The translations under genes and the position numbers were made by a program. The notes beneath the pieces are model-generated. The model worked only from the letters and a program-made list of their open reading frames with translations, was not told the DNA's origin and ran no database searches. Below are positions 15,191-22,834 of a stretch of DNA of 38,530 nucleotides, piece after piece (within the stretch, counting starts at the first letter, position 1; every line of letters starts with the position of its first letter). The stretch comes from Fermentibacter danicus (GTDB lineage: Bacteria > Fermentibacterota > Fermentibacteria > Fermentibacterales > Fermentibacteraceae), in contig LKHB01000169.1 of NCBI GenBank assembly GCA_001618615.1, forward strand, positions 1 through 38,530, written 5' to 3'.

Positions 15191-16379
15191 TCGCTCCGGC
15201 GGTTCCGCCGCCAGAAAAGCCGCCGTCGCACTCCTCTGCGGCAGGGATCCCGGCAGTCTGGATTCAACCGGCCGCGACAGGGACTTCGCCCTTCTCCTGG
15301 AGAGGGAGGTCGTCACCTGGAGGCTCCGGCTGGATCATGAACTCGCCCCCCTCTGTTCGCGCAGGCTCGATTCCCTGGACAGGGAGACCCTCTGCGCCCT
15401 GCGCGTCGGCGCAGTCCAGCTCCTTGTCCTCCATACGCCCGCGCATGCAGCCGTTTCCGCCACCGTCGAGGCGGCTCCGAAGCGCTCCAGGGCTCTCGTG
15501 AATGCAGTTCTGAGGAGGCTTGCGGCCTCCGGGGGCCTCGAACCGGAGGAGCCCTGGATACGCCTGTCCCACCCCGGGGAGCTGTGGGAGCGCTGGCAGT
15601 CGAGGTACGGCCGCGATTCAGCGATCAAGCTGATGGAATGGAACAACTCCATACCGGATCTGGGCGGAGTCCCCTTCGGTGCGCCGGTCGAGGGCGCTCC
15701 GGGCAGGTACATGGACGGCTACCGCTACCGCGAGAGGGCGGGCAGGCTCGATCCCGCCTCCCTGGCAGGATTCTACGTGCAGGACGAGGCCGCCGCGCTC
15801 GTCGGAAGAGGCGCGGCGGAGCTGCCGGGCCGGCTGGTGGTGGAGACTTGCGCGGCGCCCGGCGGCAAGACGGCTCATCTCGCCGTCTCGGATGCACTGA
15901 CTGTTTCGATGGATCGGTCCGTGGAGCGGATGATGCAGTGGAAAGCCAACTCCAGGAGACTCGGATGGGAGTCCTGCATGCCCGTGATAGCGGATGGATC
16001 AGCCATTCCGCTGCGCGAAGCGGACAAGGTGATCGTAGACGCCCCCTGCACCGGCACCGGGGTCTTCCGGCGGCGTAACGACGCCAGATGGGGCTGGAGC
16101 GACGCGCATCTCTCGGAATGCGTCGAAACTCAGTCCATGCTGCTGGATGCTTCGTCGGCCCTAGTGAGGCCGGGCGGATGGCTCGTCTACTCGGTGTGCA
16201 GCCTGGAGCCCGAGGAGTCTTTCGAGCAGGCGGCCCGCTTCGAACGGAGGCACGAAGGCTTCCGCCGGGGATGCTTCCCGGCACCGGAGGTTCTTGTCAG
16301 AGACGGCATGCTGTGCATATTCCCACCCGAGCACCGTGTGGACGGACACTTCGCAGTCTGTTGGGAGAGGATCGCTTGA
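15189..16379 (+). CDS. rsmB: 16S rRNA (cytosine(967)-C5)-methyltransferase RsmB, start unclear
   Basis: The catalytic part has all RsmB/Sun motifs: TCAAPGGKTAHLA (SAM loop), VIVDAPCTGTGVFRRRND (catalytic PC motif) and VYSVCSLEPEES (second Cys). Upstream, the same frame encodes a NusB-like RNA-binding domain: RKAAVALL, LCALRVGAVQLLVLHTPAHA and ALVNAVLRRL. The family's usual length is about 430, and 396 residues are counted from the nifU-like stop. Yet from the last in-frame stop (15108-15110) to 15498 there is no ATG, GTG or TTG; only ACG (15165) or CTG (15258) are candidates. GTG 15498 is the Val of VNAVLRRL and would delete the NusB-like domain. A +1 shift at the nifU-like TGA would also join the frames. 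The coordinates mark the coding span, not a proven start. Confidence 0.85.
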   Translation, partial: DRSGGSAARKAAVALLCGRDPGSLDSTGRDRDFALLLEREVVTWRLRLDHELAPLCSRRLDSLDRETLCALRVGAVQLLVLHTPAHAAVSATVEAAPKRSRALVNAVLRRLAASGGLEPEEPWIRLSHPGELWERWQSRYGRDSAIKLMEWNNSIPDLGGVPFGAPVEGAPGRYMDGYRYRERAGRLDPASLAGFYVQDEAAALVGRGAAELPGRLVVETCAAPGGKTAHLAVSDALTVSMDRSVERMMQWKANSRRLGWESCMPVIADGSAIPLREADKVIVDAPCTGTGVFRRRNDARWGWSDAHLSECVETQSMLLDASSALVRPGGWLVYSVCSLEPEESFEQAARFERRHEGFRRGCFPAPEVLVRDGMLCIFPPEHRVDGHFAVCWERIA

Positions 16380-17182
16380 AGGAGTCGGGAAGGTTCGTCA
16401 TCCTCCTGCTGGCCGGCGCGGCGATGGCCTTCGTCGCAGGCGCCCTCGTCACTCCTCTGGCCTTCAGGACGCCCCGGTTCGTGACGGCGCTCGGTTCCAG
16501 CGCCCAGCCCGTCGTCGTACCGCAGGTGGCCGGGCTGTCCAGACAGGACGCCAGGCGCGGCATCGAGACGGCAAACCTCGTCCTCGCCGGGGAGTGGTCG
16601 GAATACGGACCCATGGAGTCGATCGGCCTGGTGATAAGGCAGGATCCGCCTCCGGGGACGCAGGTTCCCCGGGGCTCTCCGGTGAACGTCTTCTGGAACA
16701 TCGGTCCGCTGTTCAGGCCGTACCGGCCCGCAAGTCTGGTCGGCCTCACGGCCACCGAAGCCGAGGAGACGATAGCGGACTGGCAGTTGTACACCTCCGG
16801 CAGGAGCCGGGCTCCGCACGTTTCGGTCCCCGAGGGCAGGGTCATCGCCGTCTTCCCGCAGTACAGCGACAGCCTGCCGGTGTACATGCCCGTGAGGCTG
16901 CTGGTCTCGACCGGGTGGGACGGCATCCCGCTCTTCGTCGGCATGGGGCTCGCCGAGGCGGAGAGCATAGCTGCGATCCACGGCATCGTACTGGTCACCG
17001 AAGGCTTCGACCCCGCAGGCGGAGGCGGCGTCGACAGCATGGTGAACTCCCAGATCCCGACCCCCGGCATCTCCTACATGCCCGGAGATACCGTCCTGAT
17101 CAGGGTCGACCTTACCTCCACGGACCCCTTCGCCGGCCCGGATCAGGAGGAACAGGGCTCGCATGACTGGGGGCAGTGGTAA
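16376..17182 (+). CDS. Membrane-anchored protein with three PASTA domains
   Basis: A 268-residue protein: one N-terminal membrane helix (FVILLLAGAAMAFVAGALV) then three PASTA domains (about residues 45-115, 120-185 and 187-250). The first begins VVVPQVAGLSRQDARRGIET and ends in RQDPPPGTQVPRGSPVNVF; the others show the same start L-x-x-A-E and V-P/G-V pattern. PASTA domains bind peptidoglycan precursors in Ser/Thr kinases and PBPs; here there is no kinase or transpeptidase domain. The TTG start (16376) forms a TTGA overlap with the rsmB stop, with GGGAGAGG upstream, and no ATG fits. Role in wall sensing is inferred. Confidence 0.88.
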   Translation: MKESGRFVILLLAGAAMAFVAGALVTPLAFRTPRFVTALGSSAQPVVVPQVAGLSRQDARRGIETANLVLAGEWSEYGPMESIGLVIRQDPPPGTQVPRGSPVNVFWNIGPLFRPYRPASLVGLTATEAEETIADWQLYTSGRSRAPHVSVPEGRVIAVFPQYSDSLPVYMPVRLLVSTGWDGIPLFVGMGLAEAESIAAIHGIVLVTEGFDPAGGGGVDSMVNSQIPTPGISYMPGDTVLIRVDLTSTDPFAGPDQEEQGSHDWGQW

Positions 17183-17837
17183 CTTGAAGCCGCTTGTTTC
17201 CGCTTCTCTGCTCTCCTGCGACCACGGGCGCCTGGCGGCGGAAGCCGCGTCCATGGAGTCGGCCGGCGCCGACATGATTCATCTCGACGTGATGGACGGC
17301 GTTTTCGTTCCCGAACTCACGTTCGGTCCGGCCGCAGCCCTGTCGATATGCAGGGCTGTCCGCATTCCTGTCGACGGGCATCTGATGGTGGAGATTCCCG
17401 ACGGCCAGATCGAGGGTTTCGCGAAGGCAGGGTGCAGGTACGTCACCGTTCATGCCGAACCCTGCCCCCACCTCGACAGGACGCTGTCGAGGATCAGGGA
17501 GGCGGGCTGCCTTTGCGGAGTGGCGCTCAATCCGGCCACGCCCGTTGAGGCCGTCCGATGGGTTCTCCCGGTCGTCGATCTCGTGCTTGTAATGACGGTC
17601 AATCCCGGGTACGGCGGTCAGGCCCACATCGAGCACGTCCGCCCCAAGATCGGAATCCTGAGGCGGGAGCTGGATGAACTCGGGAGACACGAAGCAATAG
17701 TATCGGTCGACGGGGGAGTCGATTCCGGCAACGCGGCGCTCCTGAGGCGGGCCGGCGCCGACATGCTGGTGGCCGGATCCTTCATCGCGCGCAGCCCCGA
17801 CCGGTCGTCGGCAATGGAGGCGTTGAGAGCGAAATGA
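17163..17837 (+). CDS. rpe: Ribulose-phosphate 3-epimerase
   Basis: A 224-residue TIM-barrel enzyme interconverting ribulose 5-phosphate and xylulose 5-phosphate in the pentose phosphate pathway. Active-site blocks are present: VSASLLSCD, ADMIHLDVMDGVFVPELTFG (His, Asp and Met metal/acid residues), VDGHLMVE, VNPGYGGQ, VSVDGGVDSGN and AGSFI. Family alignment suggests the protein may really start at a TTG (17184) encoding the residue before KPLVSASLL. The ATG at 17163 has AGGAGG 12 nt upstream and overlaps the PASTA gene by 20 nt. It ends in an ATGA overlap with a lipoprotein gene. Confidence 0.95.
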   Translation: MTGGSGNLKPLVSASLLSCDHGRLAAEAASMESAGADMIHLDVMDGVFVPELTFGPAAALSICRAVRIPVDGHLMVEIPDGQIEGFAKAGCRYVTVHAEPCPHLDRTLSRIREAGCLCGVALNPATPVEAVRWVLPVVDLVLVMTVNPGYGGQAHIEHVRPKIGILRRELDELGRHEAIVSVDGGVDSGNAALLRRAGADMLVAGSFIARSPDRSSAMEALRAK

Positions 17838-18175
17838 AGATGAAGGCGACCATCCTGTCGTTAACGGTAGCTATCCTGGCGGCTTCCTGCGGGACTGCGA
17901 CGCACACCGTGGACGAGGGAACGGTTGAGGAACTGAGGCGGGTGTTCGACCAGACCCGTTGCGGGTTCCGCATGGAAGATCTGGTCTACGCCGTTTCCCG
18001 GCAGTTCCCGTACCTCGTCGCGGATTCGCTCCCTCCGGACGTCATGCCCTCCGGGGTGCCGGACAGCCTCACGAAATGCCCCGTGACGCTCGAACCCTAC
18101 GGAATCCGCTTCGAAATCGACGGAATCACCGTGGAATGCCCTTCCGGCCACGGCTCGGCCTCGATAGACTACTAG
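17834..18175 (+). CDS. Small lipoprotein of unknown function
   Basis: A 113-residue protein with a lipoprotein signal peptide (MKMKATILSLTVAILAASC). The mature part is short with no recognised domain. It begins with a helix (TVEELRRVFDQTRCGF), then a segment containing KCPVTLEPYGIRFEIDGITVECPSGHG. The KCP...ECPSGHG pattern resembles the cysteine-containing end of exported type II pseudopilin-like or zinc-binding tails, but this is not a firm match. Translationally coupled to rpe by ATGA overlap. Last gene before the ffh promoter. Confidence 0.8.
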   Translation: MKMKATILSLTVAILAASCGTATHTVDEGTVEELRRVFDQTRCGFRMEDLVYAVSRQFPYLVADSLPPDVMPSGVPDSLTKCPVTLEPYGIRFEIDGITVECPSGHGSASIDY

Positions 18176-18178
18176 CAC

Positions 18179-18207
18179 TTGAAGACAATACGCACCTTCC
18201 GTATAAT
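18179..18207 (+). promoter_or_regulatory. Sigma-70 promoter of the ffh-rpsP operon
   Basis: TTGAAG (18179-18184), a 17-nt spacer and a perfect TATAAT (18202-18207) lie directly after the small lipoprotein stop. Predicted start near 18214 gives a leader of about 30 nt for ffh. This is the strongest -10 box seen in the window and suits a translation operon. Confidence 0.85.
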
Positions 18208-18243
18208 ATACTTTCCGGCCGGCTCCGCGCCGGTGGTGAAGTG

Positions 18244-19560
18244 ATGTTCGAGAGGCTTTCCGAGAGGCTCGGGAGTGTTCTCGACCGGCTGCGGGGCAGG
18301 GGAGTGGTTTCGGCCTCCGACGTGTCGGAGGCCATGCGCGAGATCAGGCGCGCGCTGCTCGAAGCCGACGTCAACATCCGGGTGGCCAGGGAGATGGTCG
18401 ACCGGGTCGCAGCGGAGGCCGTGGGCGAAAGGGTCCTGAAGAGCCTGACCCCCGGCCAGCAGATAGTCAAGATAGTCTATGACGAGCTGGTCAGGACGAT
18501 GTCCCACGAGAGGACGGAGCCTGACACCGGGGGCCGCCGGCCCGTCGTGTGGCTCCTCGCAGGGCTGCAGGGGGCCGGCAAGACGACCACCGCGGCCAAG
18601 CTCGCGGTGTGGGCCGCCGGGAAGCGCGGGATGAGACCGATGCTCGCCGCCTGCGACCTGAAGCGGCCTGCGGCCGTTGATCAGCTCGGGATGCTCGCCG
18701 GGAAGACCGGCATGGGGTTCTACGAGGACAGGACCTCGCAGGATCCCGCCCGGGTGGCTGCGGACGCCCTGGCCATGGCCGACAGGGAGATGTACGATCT
18801 CCTGATTGTGGACTCGTCGGGCAGGCTGCATGTCGATGACGATCTGATGGCCGAGCTCGAGAGCATCCGGGCAGCCGTGTCCCCCAGGGAGACGCTGCTG
18901 GTCCTCGACGGGATGACCGGGCAGGACGCCGTGAACGTGGCTCTCGAGTTCGACAGGAGGATAGGCCTTACCGGGGCCGTCCTCTCGAAGATGGACGGGG
19001 ACTCCAGAGGCGGCGCGGCCCTCTCCACCGCCGCCGTAACCGGTCGTCCGGTGTTGTTCCTGGGCACGGGAGAGGGGCCGGGCGATCTCGAGGCCTTCGA
19101 TCCGGCCCGCATGGCGGGCAGGATTCTCGGGATGGGCGACGTGCTCGGCCTGGTGGAGAAGGCCGTCGAGGCGTCGGATCGCGTGGACGCCGAGAAGCTC
19201 GAGCGCAGGCTGAGGAAGGGCGAGTTCACGATGGACGACCTCCTGGCCGAGTTCGGGAGGCTCAGGAAGATGGGCTCGCTCGCGGACATACTGGCCATGC
19301 TCCCGGCAGGCATTCTGCCGAAGGGGCTGGAGGTCGATCCCCGGGAACTGGGCCGCAAGGAGGCGATCATCCGCTCGATGACGCCGGACGAGCGCCGCAG
19401 GCCCGAGAGGATAGACGGGAGCAGGCGGAAGAGGATCGCCCGGGGCAGCGGCGTGGCTGTGCGTGACGTCAACAGGCTGCTGGACGATTACAGGGCCGTG
19501 AAGGAAATGATGAAGAGGCTGGGAAAGTCGTCTCGACTGGCTTCCCTTCTGCGCGGATGA
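18244..19560 (+). CDS. ffh: Signal recognition particle protein Ffh
   Basis: A 438-residue SRP GTPase that targets nascent membrane and exported proteins. N domain (1-100); G domain with GLQGAGKTTTAAK (107-119), DLKRPAAVDQL (138-148), VDSSGRLHVDDDLM (189 on; most homologues have DTAGR here) and SKMDGDSRGG (248-257). The methionine-rich M domain (about 330-438) includes RKMGSLADILAMLP and the RNA-binding RRKRIARGSGVAVRDVNRLL. The C-terminal tail after the RNA-binding helices is short. Start ATG 18244 follows GGTGGTGA; GTG 18241 is an alternative. No SRP RNA gene was recognised in the window. Confidence 0.96.
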   Translation: MFERLSERLGSVLDRLRGRGVVSASDVSEAMREIRRALLEADVNIRVAREMVDRVAAEAVGERVLKSLTPGQQIVKIVYDELVRTMSHERTEPDTGGRRPVVWLLAGLQGAGKTTTAAKLAVWAAGKRGMRPMLAACDLKRPAAVDQLGMLAGKTGMGFYEDRTSQDPARVAADALAMADREMYDLLIVDSSGRLHVDDDLMAELESIRAAVSPRETLLVLDGMTGQDAVNVALEFDRRIGLTGAVLSKMDGDSRGGAALSTAAVTGRPVLFLGTGEGPGDLEAFDPARMAGRILGMGDVLGLVEKAVEASDRVDAEKLERRLRKGEFTMDDLLAEFGRLRKMGSLADILAMLPAGILPKGLEVDPRELGRKEAIIRSMTPDERRRPERIDGSRRKRIARGSGVAVRDVNRLLDDYRAVKEMMKRLGKSSRLASLLRG

Positions 19561-19613
19561 CGCGCCGGGCCTCCGTGGCGTGAAGAGTCGAAGGTGTCCC
19601 TTGGAGGTGGAAC

Positions 19614-19958
19614 TTGGTCAGGATCCGGCTCAGGAAAATGGGTACGAGCAAGCTGTCTTTCTTCAGGATAGTCGCAGCCGATTCCAGAAAGGCGCAGAAC
19701 GGCAGCTTCCTCGAGGTTATAGGCTATTACGATCCTCTGCGCAGGCCTCATGAGATAAAGGTCGACGAGAAGAAGGTTTTCGACTGGATGCAGCGCGGGG
19801 CCCAGGTCAGCGAGACCGTGAGGGGCCTCCTGCGCAAGACCGGTACCTGGGAGAGATGGTCAAGATTCCGTGCAGGCGAAGAGGTTTCGCCGGAAGTGGT
19901 CTTCATCCGGGGTGAAAAGAGGACCGCGCCGGATTCCGGGAGTTCCGACCGGGCCTGA
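19614..19958 (+). CDS. rpsP: 30S ribosomal protein S16
   Basis: A 114-residue protein. The N-terminus VRIRLRKMGTSKLSFFRIVAAD and the block FLEVIGYYDPLRRP are diagnostic for S16. The C-terminal extension after about residue 82 is variable, as usual. The start is TTG (19614), set by a strong GGAGGTGG just upstream and by the family's MVxIRL start; no ATG is available. Second gene of the ffh operon, 53 nt after ffh. Confidence 0.96.
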   Translation: MVRIRLRKMGTSKLSFFRIVAADSRKAQNGSFLEVIGYYDPLRRPHEIKVDEKKVFDWMQRGAQVSETVRGLLRKTGTWERWSRFRAGEEVSPEVVFIRGEKRTAPDSGSSDRA

Positions 19959-19993
19959 CTGACGCCGCAACAACCGCGACTGGAGGGGTGTTC

Positions 19994-20224
19994 ATGAAGG
20001 AACTCATCGAGATGATCGCCAAGACTCTCGTCGAAAATCCTGATTCCGTTCAGGTGGACGAGAAGACGACCGAGGACATGCTCGTGTACGAACTCAGGGT
20101 TTCGGAAAGCGATCTGGGAAGGGTCATCGGCCGCGAGGGTCGGATCGCGAAGGCGATGCGCACGATCATAAGGTCGATCGCCGCCCGGAAGGGACAGAAG
20201 GCGACCCTGGAGATAATGGACTGA
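19994..20224 (+). CDS. khpA: KH-domain RNA-binding protein KhpA
   Basis: A 76-residue single KH domain with the GxxG loop in LGRVIGREGRIAKAMRTIIR and the family start MKELIEMIAKTLVENPD. KhpA binds RNA, often with KhpB, and affects cell size and small-RNA networks in some bacteria. Its place between rpsP and rimM is the classic order. GGAGGGG lies 7 nt before ATG 19994; an in-frame GTG at 19988 is less likely. Confidence 0.95.
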   Translation: MKELIEMIAKTLVENPDSVQVDEKTTEDMLVYELRVSESDLGRVIGREGRIAKAMRTIIRSIAARKGQKATLEIMD

Positions 20225-20225
20225 G

Positions 20226-20729
20226 ATGACCCCGACCGTGCAGGCCGGCTTCGTCACTCGGCCTCGCGGTCTTGCCGGCGAAGTCGAGATCAGGCTCTTC
20301 CTGGCGGGTCGGGCCGTCGCCCTGCCGCGCGGTTTCGAAGCGTTGGTGGGAGACCGGGCCGTAACGGTCGAAAGGTCGTCCATCCGGTCCGCGGACACGG
20401 TTACGGCCCTTTTCACCGGCTTGGAGAGCATCGAGGCCGTGGACGGCTTCAGGGGTGAGGCTTTCTCGGCTTCGAGGGAGTCGGTGCTTGCGGTCTCAGG
20501 ATTCAGACCGCTGGCGCTCTTCCTCGGCATGAGGGTCGAGTGGCAGGACGGCGCCGGGATCGTTGAGGACTTCGAACCGTTCTCGGCCAATCCGCTCCTG
20601 TCGGTCGGCTTCGAAGGACGCCGGTTCGACGTGCCCCTGCTGCTGATCACCGAAACCGGGTCGATCGACTGGGAGGGCGGGCGGATCGGGCTCAGGCTTC
20701 CAGCCGGTCTGGTGGAGGGCGTGGATTGA
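20226..20729 (+). CDS. rimM: Ribosome maturation factor RimM
   Basis: A 167-residue 30S assembly factor that binds S19. The N-terminal beta-barrel domain begins VQAGFVTRPRGLAGEVEIRL, the RimM signature, and ends with the ALFTGLESIEAVDGFRGE block. The C-terminal PRC-barrel (about residues 95-167) includes LFLGMRV and NPLLSVGFEGRRFDVPLL. The sequence is divergent but both domains and the gene order support the call. It starts 1 nt after khpA and ends in a TTGA overlap with trmD. Confidence 0.92.
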   Translation: MTPTVQAGFVTRPRGLAGEVEIRLFLAGRAVALPRGFEALVGDRAVTVERSSIRSADTVTALFTGLESIEAVDGFRGEAFSASRESVLAVSGFRPLALFLGMRVEWQDGAGIVEDFEPFSANPLLSVGFEGRRFDVPLLLITETGSIDWEGGRIGLRLPAGLVEGVD

Positions 20730-21478
20730 GGCTGGCGGTAGCCACCCTGTTCCCCGAACTCTTCGAGCCCTTCTTCCGTACCGGGGTGGTCGGACGGGCG
20801 GCGGCATCGGGGGTCGTCGAGGCCAGTACGCTGGACATCAGGCTCCACGGGATAGATGCCAGAGGTTCCGTGGACGACTACCAGTTCGGCGGGGGAGCCG
20901 GGATGCTCCTCAGGCCCGAGCCTCTCTTCGGGGCTCTGAGGTCCGTGCCGTGGCGGGATGGCGCCAGAGTGGTGCTGATGGCCCCGGACGGGCGTCGGCT
21001 CGACCATGACCTCGCCAGGGATCTCGCGCGGGAGGAGAAGCTGATCGTCTTCTGCGGGAGGTACGGGGGGGTCGACGCCAGGTTCGTACAGCAGGCGGTG
21101 ACCGACGAGGTGAGCATAGGAGACTATGTCGTCTCGGGCGGGGAGCTTCCTGCGATGGTGCTGATAGAGGCCGTGCTCCGCTGGATTCCCGGGGTGCTCG
21201 GCAGGATGGAGTCCGCCGTGTCGGACAGTTTCGCGACCGGGCTCCTGGACTATCCGCGCTACACGCGCCCCGCGGTTTTCGAGGGGATGAGCGTGCCGGA
21301 GGTCATCGTTTCCGGGGATCACGCGCAGGTCGAGAACTGGCGGTTCGAGGCCGCGCTGGCCAGAACAAGGGACAGGAGGCCGGACCTCCTGGAGGGCGTA
21401 AGCATCGAGTCGGTGAGAAAACGTTTCCTGGAAGCGGTCAGACAGGCCGCCAGGACGAAGGAGCGGGAAGATGGATGA
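20726..21478 (+). CDS. trmD: tRNA (guanine-N1)-methyltransferase TrmD
   Basis: A 250-residue SPOUT methyltransferase that makes m1G37 in tRNA. Conserved blocks: LFPELFEPF, DDYQFGGGAGMLLRPEP, SIGDYVVSGGELPAMVLIEA (trefoil knot and SAM site), LLDYPRYTRP and VPEVIVSGDHAQVENWR. The usual CGRYEG-D-E-R motif reads CGRYGGVDAR, with Gly in place of a normally conserved Glu. The start is TTG (20726), inside a TTGA overlap with rimM; no ATG is near. Confidence 0.96.
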   Translation: MRLAVATLFPELFEPFFRTGVVGRAAASGVVEASTLDIRLHGIDARGSVDDYQFGGGAGMLLRPEPLFGALRSVPWRDGARVVLMAPDGRRLDHDLARDLAREEKLIVFCGRYGGVDARFVQQAVTDEVSIGDYVVSGGELPAMVLIEAVLRWIPGVLGRMESAVSDSFATGLLDYPRYTRPAVFEGMSVPEVIVSGDHAQVENWRFEAALARTRDRRPDLLEGVSIESVRKRFLEAVRQAARTKEREDG

Positions 21479-21821
21479 GCTTCTTAGGCTGGTCGAGACC
21501 AACCGGCCTGCCGAGGGCATTGCGGACTTCGGTCCGGGGGACAACGTGAAGGTCCACTATCAGGTCATCGAAGGCGACAAGGTGAGGATCCAGGTCTTCG
21601 AGGGAGTGGTCATCTCGCGCCGCGGCGGCGGTGTCGGCGAGACATTCACGGTTCGCAAGATCTCCAACGGCGTGGGCGTCGAGAGGATATTCCCGCTCTG
21701 CTCGCCCAGGGTCGCCGGGGTCGAGGTCGTCCGCAAGGGCAAGGTGAGGCGCGCCAAGCTGTTCTTCCTCAGACAGAAGAGGGGCCGTGCCGCCAGAATC
21801 AAGGAGAAGAGGGTCTACTAG
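21471..21821 (+). CDS. rplS: 50S ribosomal protein L19
   Basis: A 116-residue protein at the 30S/50S interface. The blocks FGPGDNVKVHYQVIEGDKVR, RIQVFEGVVISRRGGG, TFTVRKISNGVGVERIFPL and KGKVRRAKLFFLR are diagnostic. It overlaps trmD by 8 nt. Its 3-prime 35 nt also encode the start of rnhB in another frame. Confidence 0.97.
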   Translation: MDELLRLVETNRPAEGIADFGPGDNVKVHYQVIEGDKVRIQVFEGVVISRRGGGVGETFTVRKISNGVGVERIFPLCSPRVAGVEVVRKGKVRRAKLFFLRQKRGRAARIKEKRVY

Positions 21822-22455
21822 ACCTTCCGCAGAGGATCTCCTCGGGTTCGATACCCGCGAGGCGGGCGGAAGCCTTCTTCCAGCAGGCATCGACGAGGCA
21901 GGGAGGGGGCCGCTCGCCGGCCCCCTCGTCGCATGCTGCGTCGTCCTGACGCCCGGCCTGGCGATCCCGGGGCTGGACGACAGCAAGGCTCTGACGCCCC
22001 GGGCCCGTCTGGAGGTCCGTGAAAGGATACTGGAAGGCTGCCTCGGGTTCGGGATCGGCCTCGTGGAACCCCGCGAGATCGATTCTCTCGGAATGACCCG
22101 CAGCGTCGCACTCTCGTTCGAGAGGGCCGCCGCCTCCTGCACTGCGGCGGATGTCTATCTGATCGACGGCAGACCGGTAGAGGGGCTGCCCTTCAACGCG
22201 AGATTCTTCGTCAGGGGCGATTCCAGGAGCCGCTCGATCGCCGCCGCGAGCATCCTCGCCAAGGTCCACAGGGATTCGCTCATGGCGGAGGCGGACAGGG
22301 TCTGGCCGGGCTACGGCTTTGCGGACAACTCCGGCTACGGGACGCCTGCGCATCTCGCCGCCCTGCGGGAACTCGGCCCCTGTCCGATCCACAGGTTCTC
22401 GTTCGCTCCTGTGGCGGAGACGGTCGATCTCTTCGGAGGCTTGCATGGCGGATGA
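21787..22455 (+). CDS. rnhB: Ribonuclease HII
   Basis: A 222-residue enzyme that nicks RNA in RNA/DNA hybrids, including single ribonucleotides. The acidic active site is visible: AGIDEAGRGPLAGP (Asp-Glu), DDSKALTPRAR, VYLIDGRPV (Asp), then RSIAAASILAKVHRD and YGTPAHLAAL near the end. The only possible start before the first conserved block is GTG 21787, which makes a 35-nt overlap with rplS. An imperfect hairpin (21839-21859) sits in the first codons. It overlaps yraN by 11 nt. Confidence 0.95.
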   Translation: MPPESRRRGSTRPSAEDLLGFDTREAGGSLLPAGIDEAGRGPLAGPLVACCVVLTPGLAIPGLDDSKALTPRARLEVRERILEGCLGFGIGLVEPREIDSLGMTRSVALSFERAAASCTAADVYLIDGRPVEGLPFNARFFVRGDSRSRSIAAASILAKVHRDSLMAEADRVWPGYGFADNSGYGTPAHLAALRELGPCPIHRFSFAPVAETVDLFGGLHGG

Positions 22456-22822
22456 CGGCGTCGATCCGGCGGCTGCGGCGGAGAACGCGGTGGCGGAATG
22501 GCTGGCTTCACGCGGCTGGGAGATCGTCGAGCGGAACCTGAGGCTGGGGCCGGGGGAGATCGACATCATCGCCTGCAGAAGCGGGATCATGGCCTTCGTG
22601 GAGGTGAAGCTCGCCTCGACGGGAAGCGCCACGATGGCTCCCGAGAAGATCGACCGCCGCAAACGCACGAAGATCGCCGGCACAGCCGCTAGCTATCTCG
22701 CGGTGAAACCCTTCGGGGGCGGCTGCAGGTTCGATGTGGCCGTAGTGAGGGGACTGCCGGGGAGCTTCGAGATCGACTATCTCGAGAACGCCTTCGTCTC
22801 CGACACGATTTTCACGGTCTAG
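22445..22822 (+). CDS. yraN: UPF0102 (YraN) endonuclease-fold protein
   Basis: A 125-residue protein with the family hallmarks AENAVAEWLASRGWEIVERN, LGPGEIDIIA and MAFVEVKLA, the Asp-...-Glu-x-Lys layout of the PD-(D/E)XK fold, then KIDRRKRTKIAGTAASYL. Biochemical role is not well settled; it is often next to rnhB as here. The start overlaps rnhB by 11 nt. It converges on the activator gene with a 12-nt gap and no clear terminator. Confidence 0.94.
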   Translation: MADDGVDPAAAAENAVAEWLASRGWEIVERNLRLGPGEIDIIACRSGIMAFVEVKLASTGSATMAPEKIDRRKRTKIAGTAASYLAVKPFGGGCRFDVAVVRGLPGSFEIDYLENAFVSDTIFTV

Positions 22823-22834
22823 AAGCCGGTCCGC

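Noticed and set aside
19748..21544. Minus-strand open frame of about 600 codons
   Set aside because: Antisense to rpsP, khpA, rimM and trmD, which are certain.
21839..21859. GGGTTCGATACCC, like a tRNA T-arm
   Set aside because: No acceptor, D or anticodon arm around it; it lies in the first codons of rnhB. Kept only as a weak hairpin.
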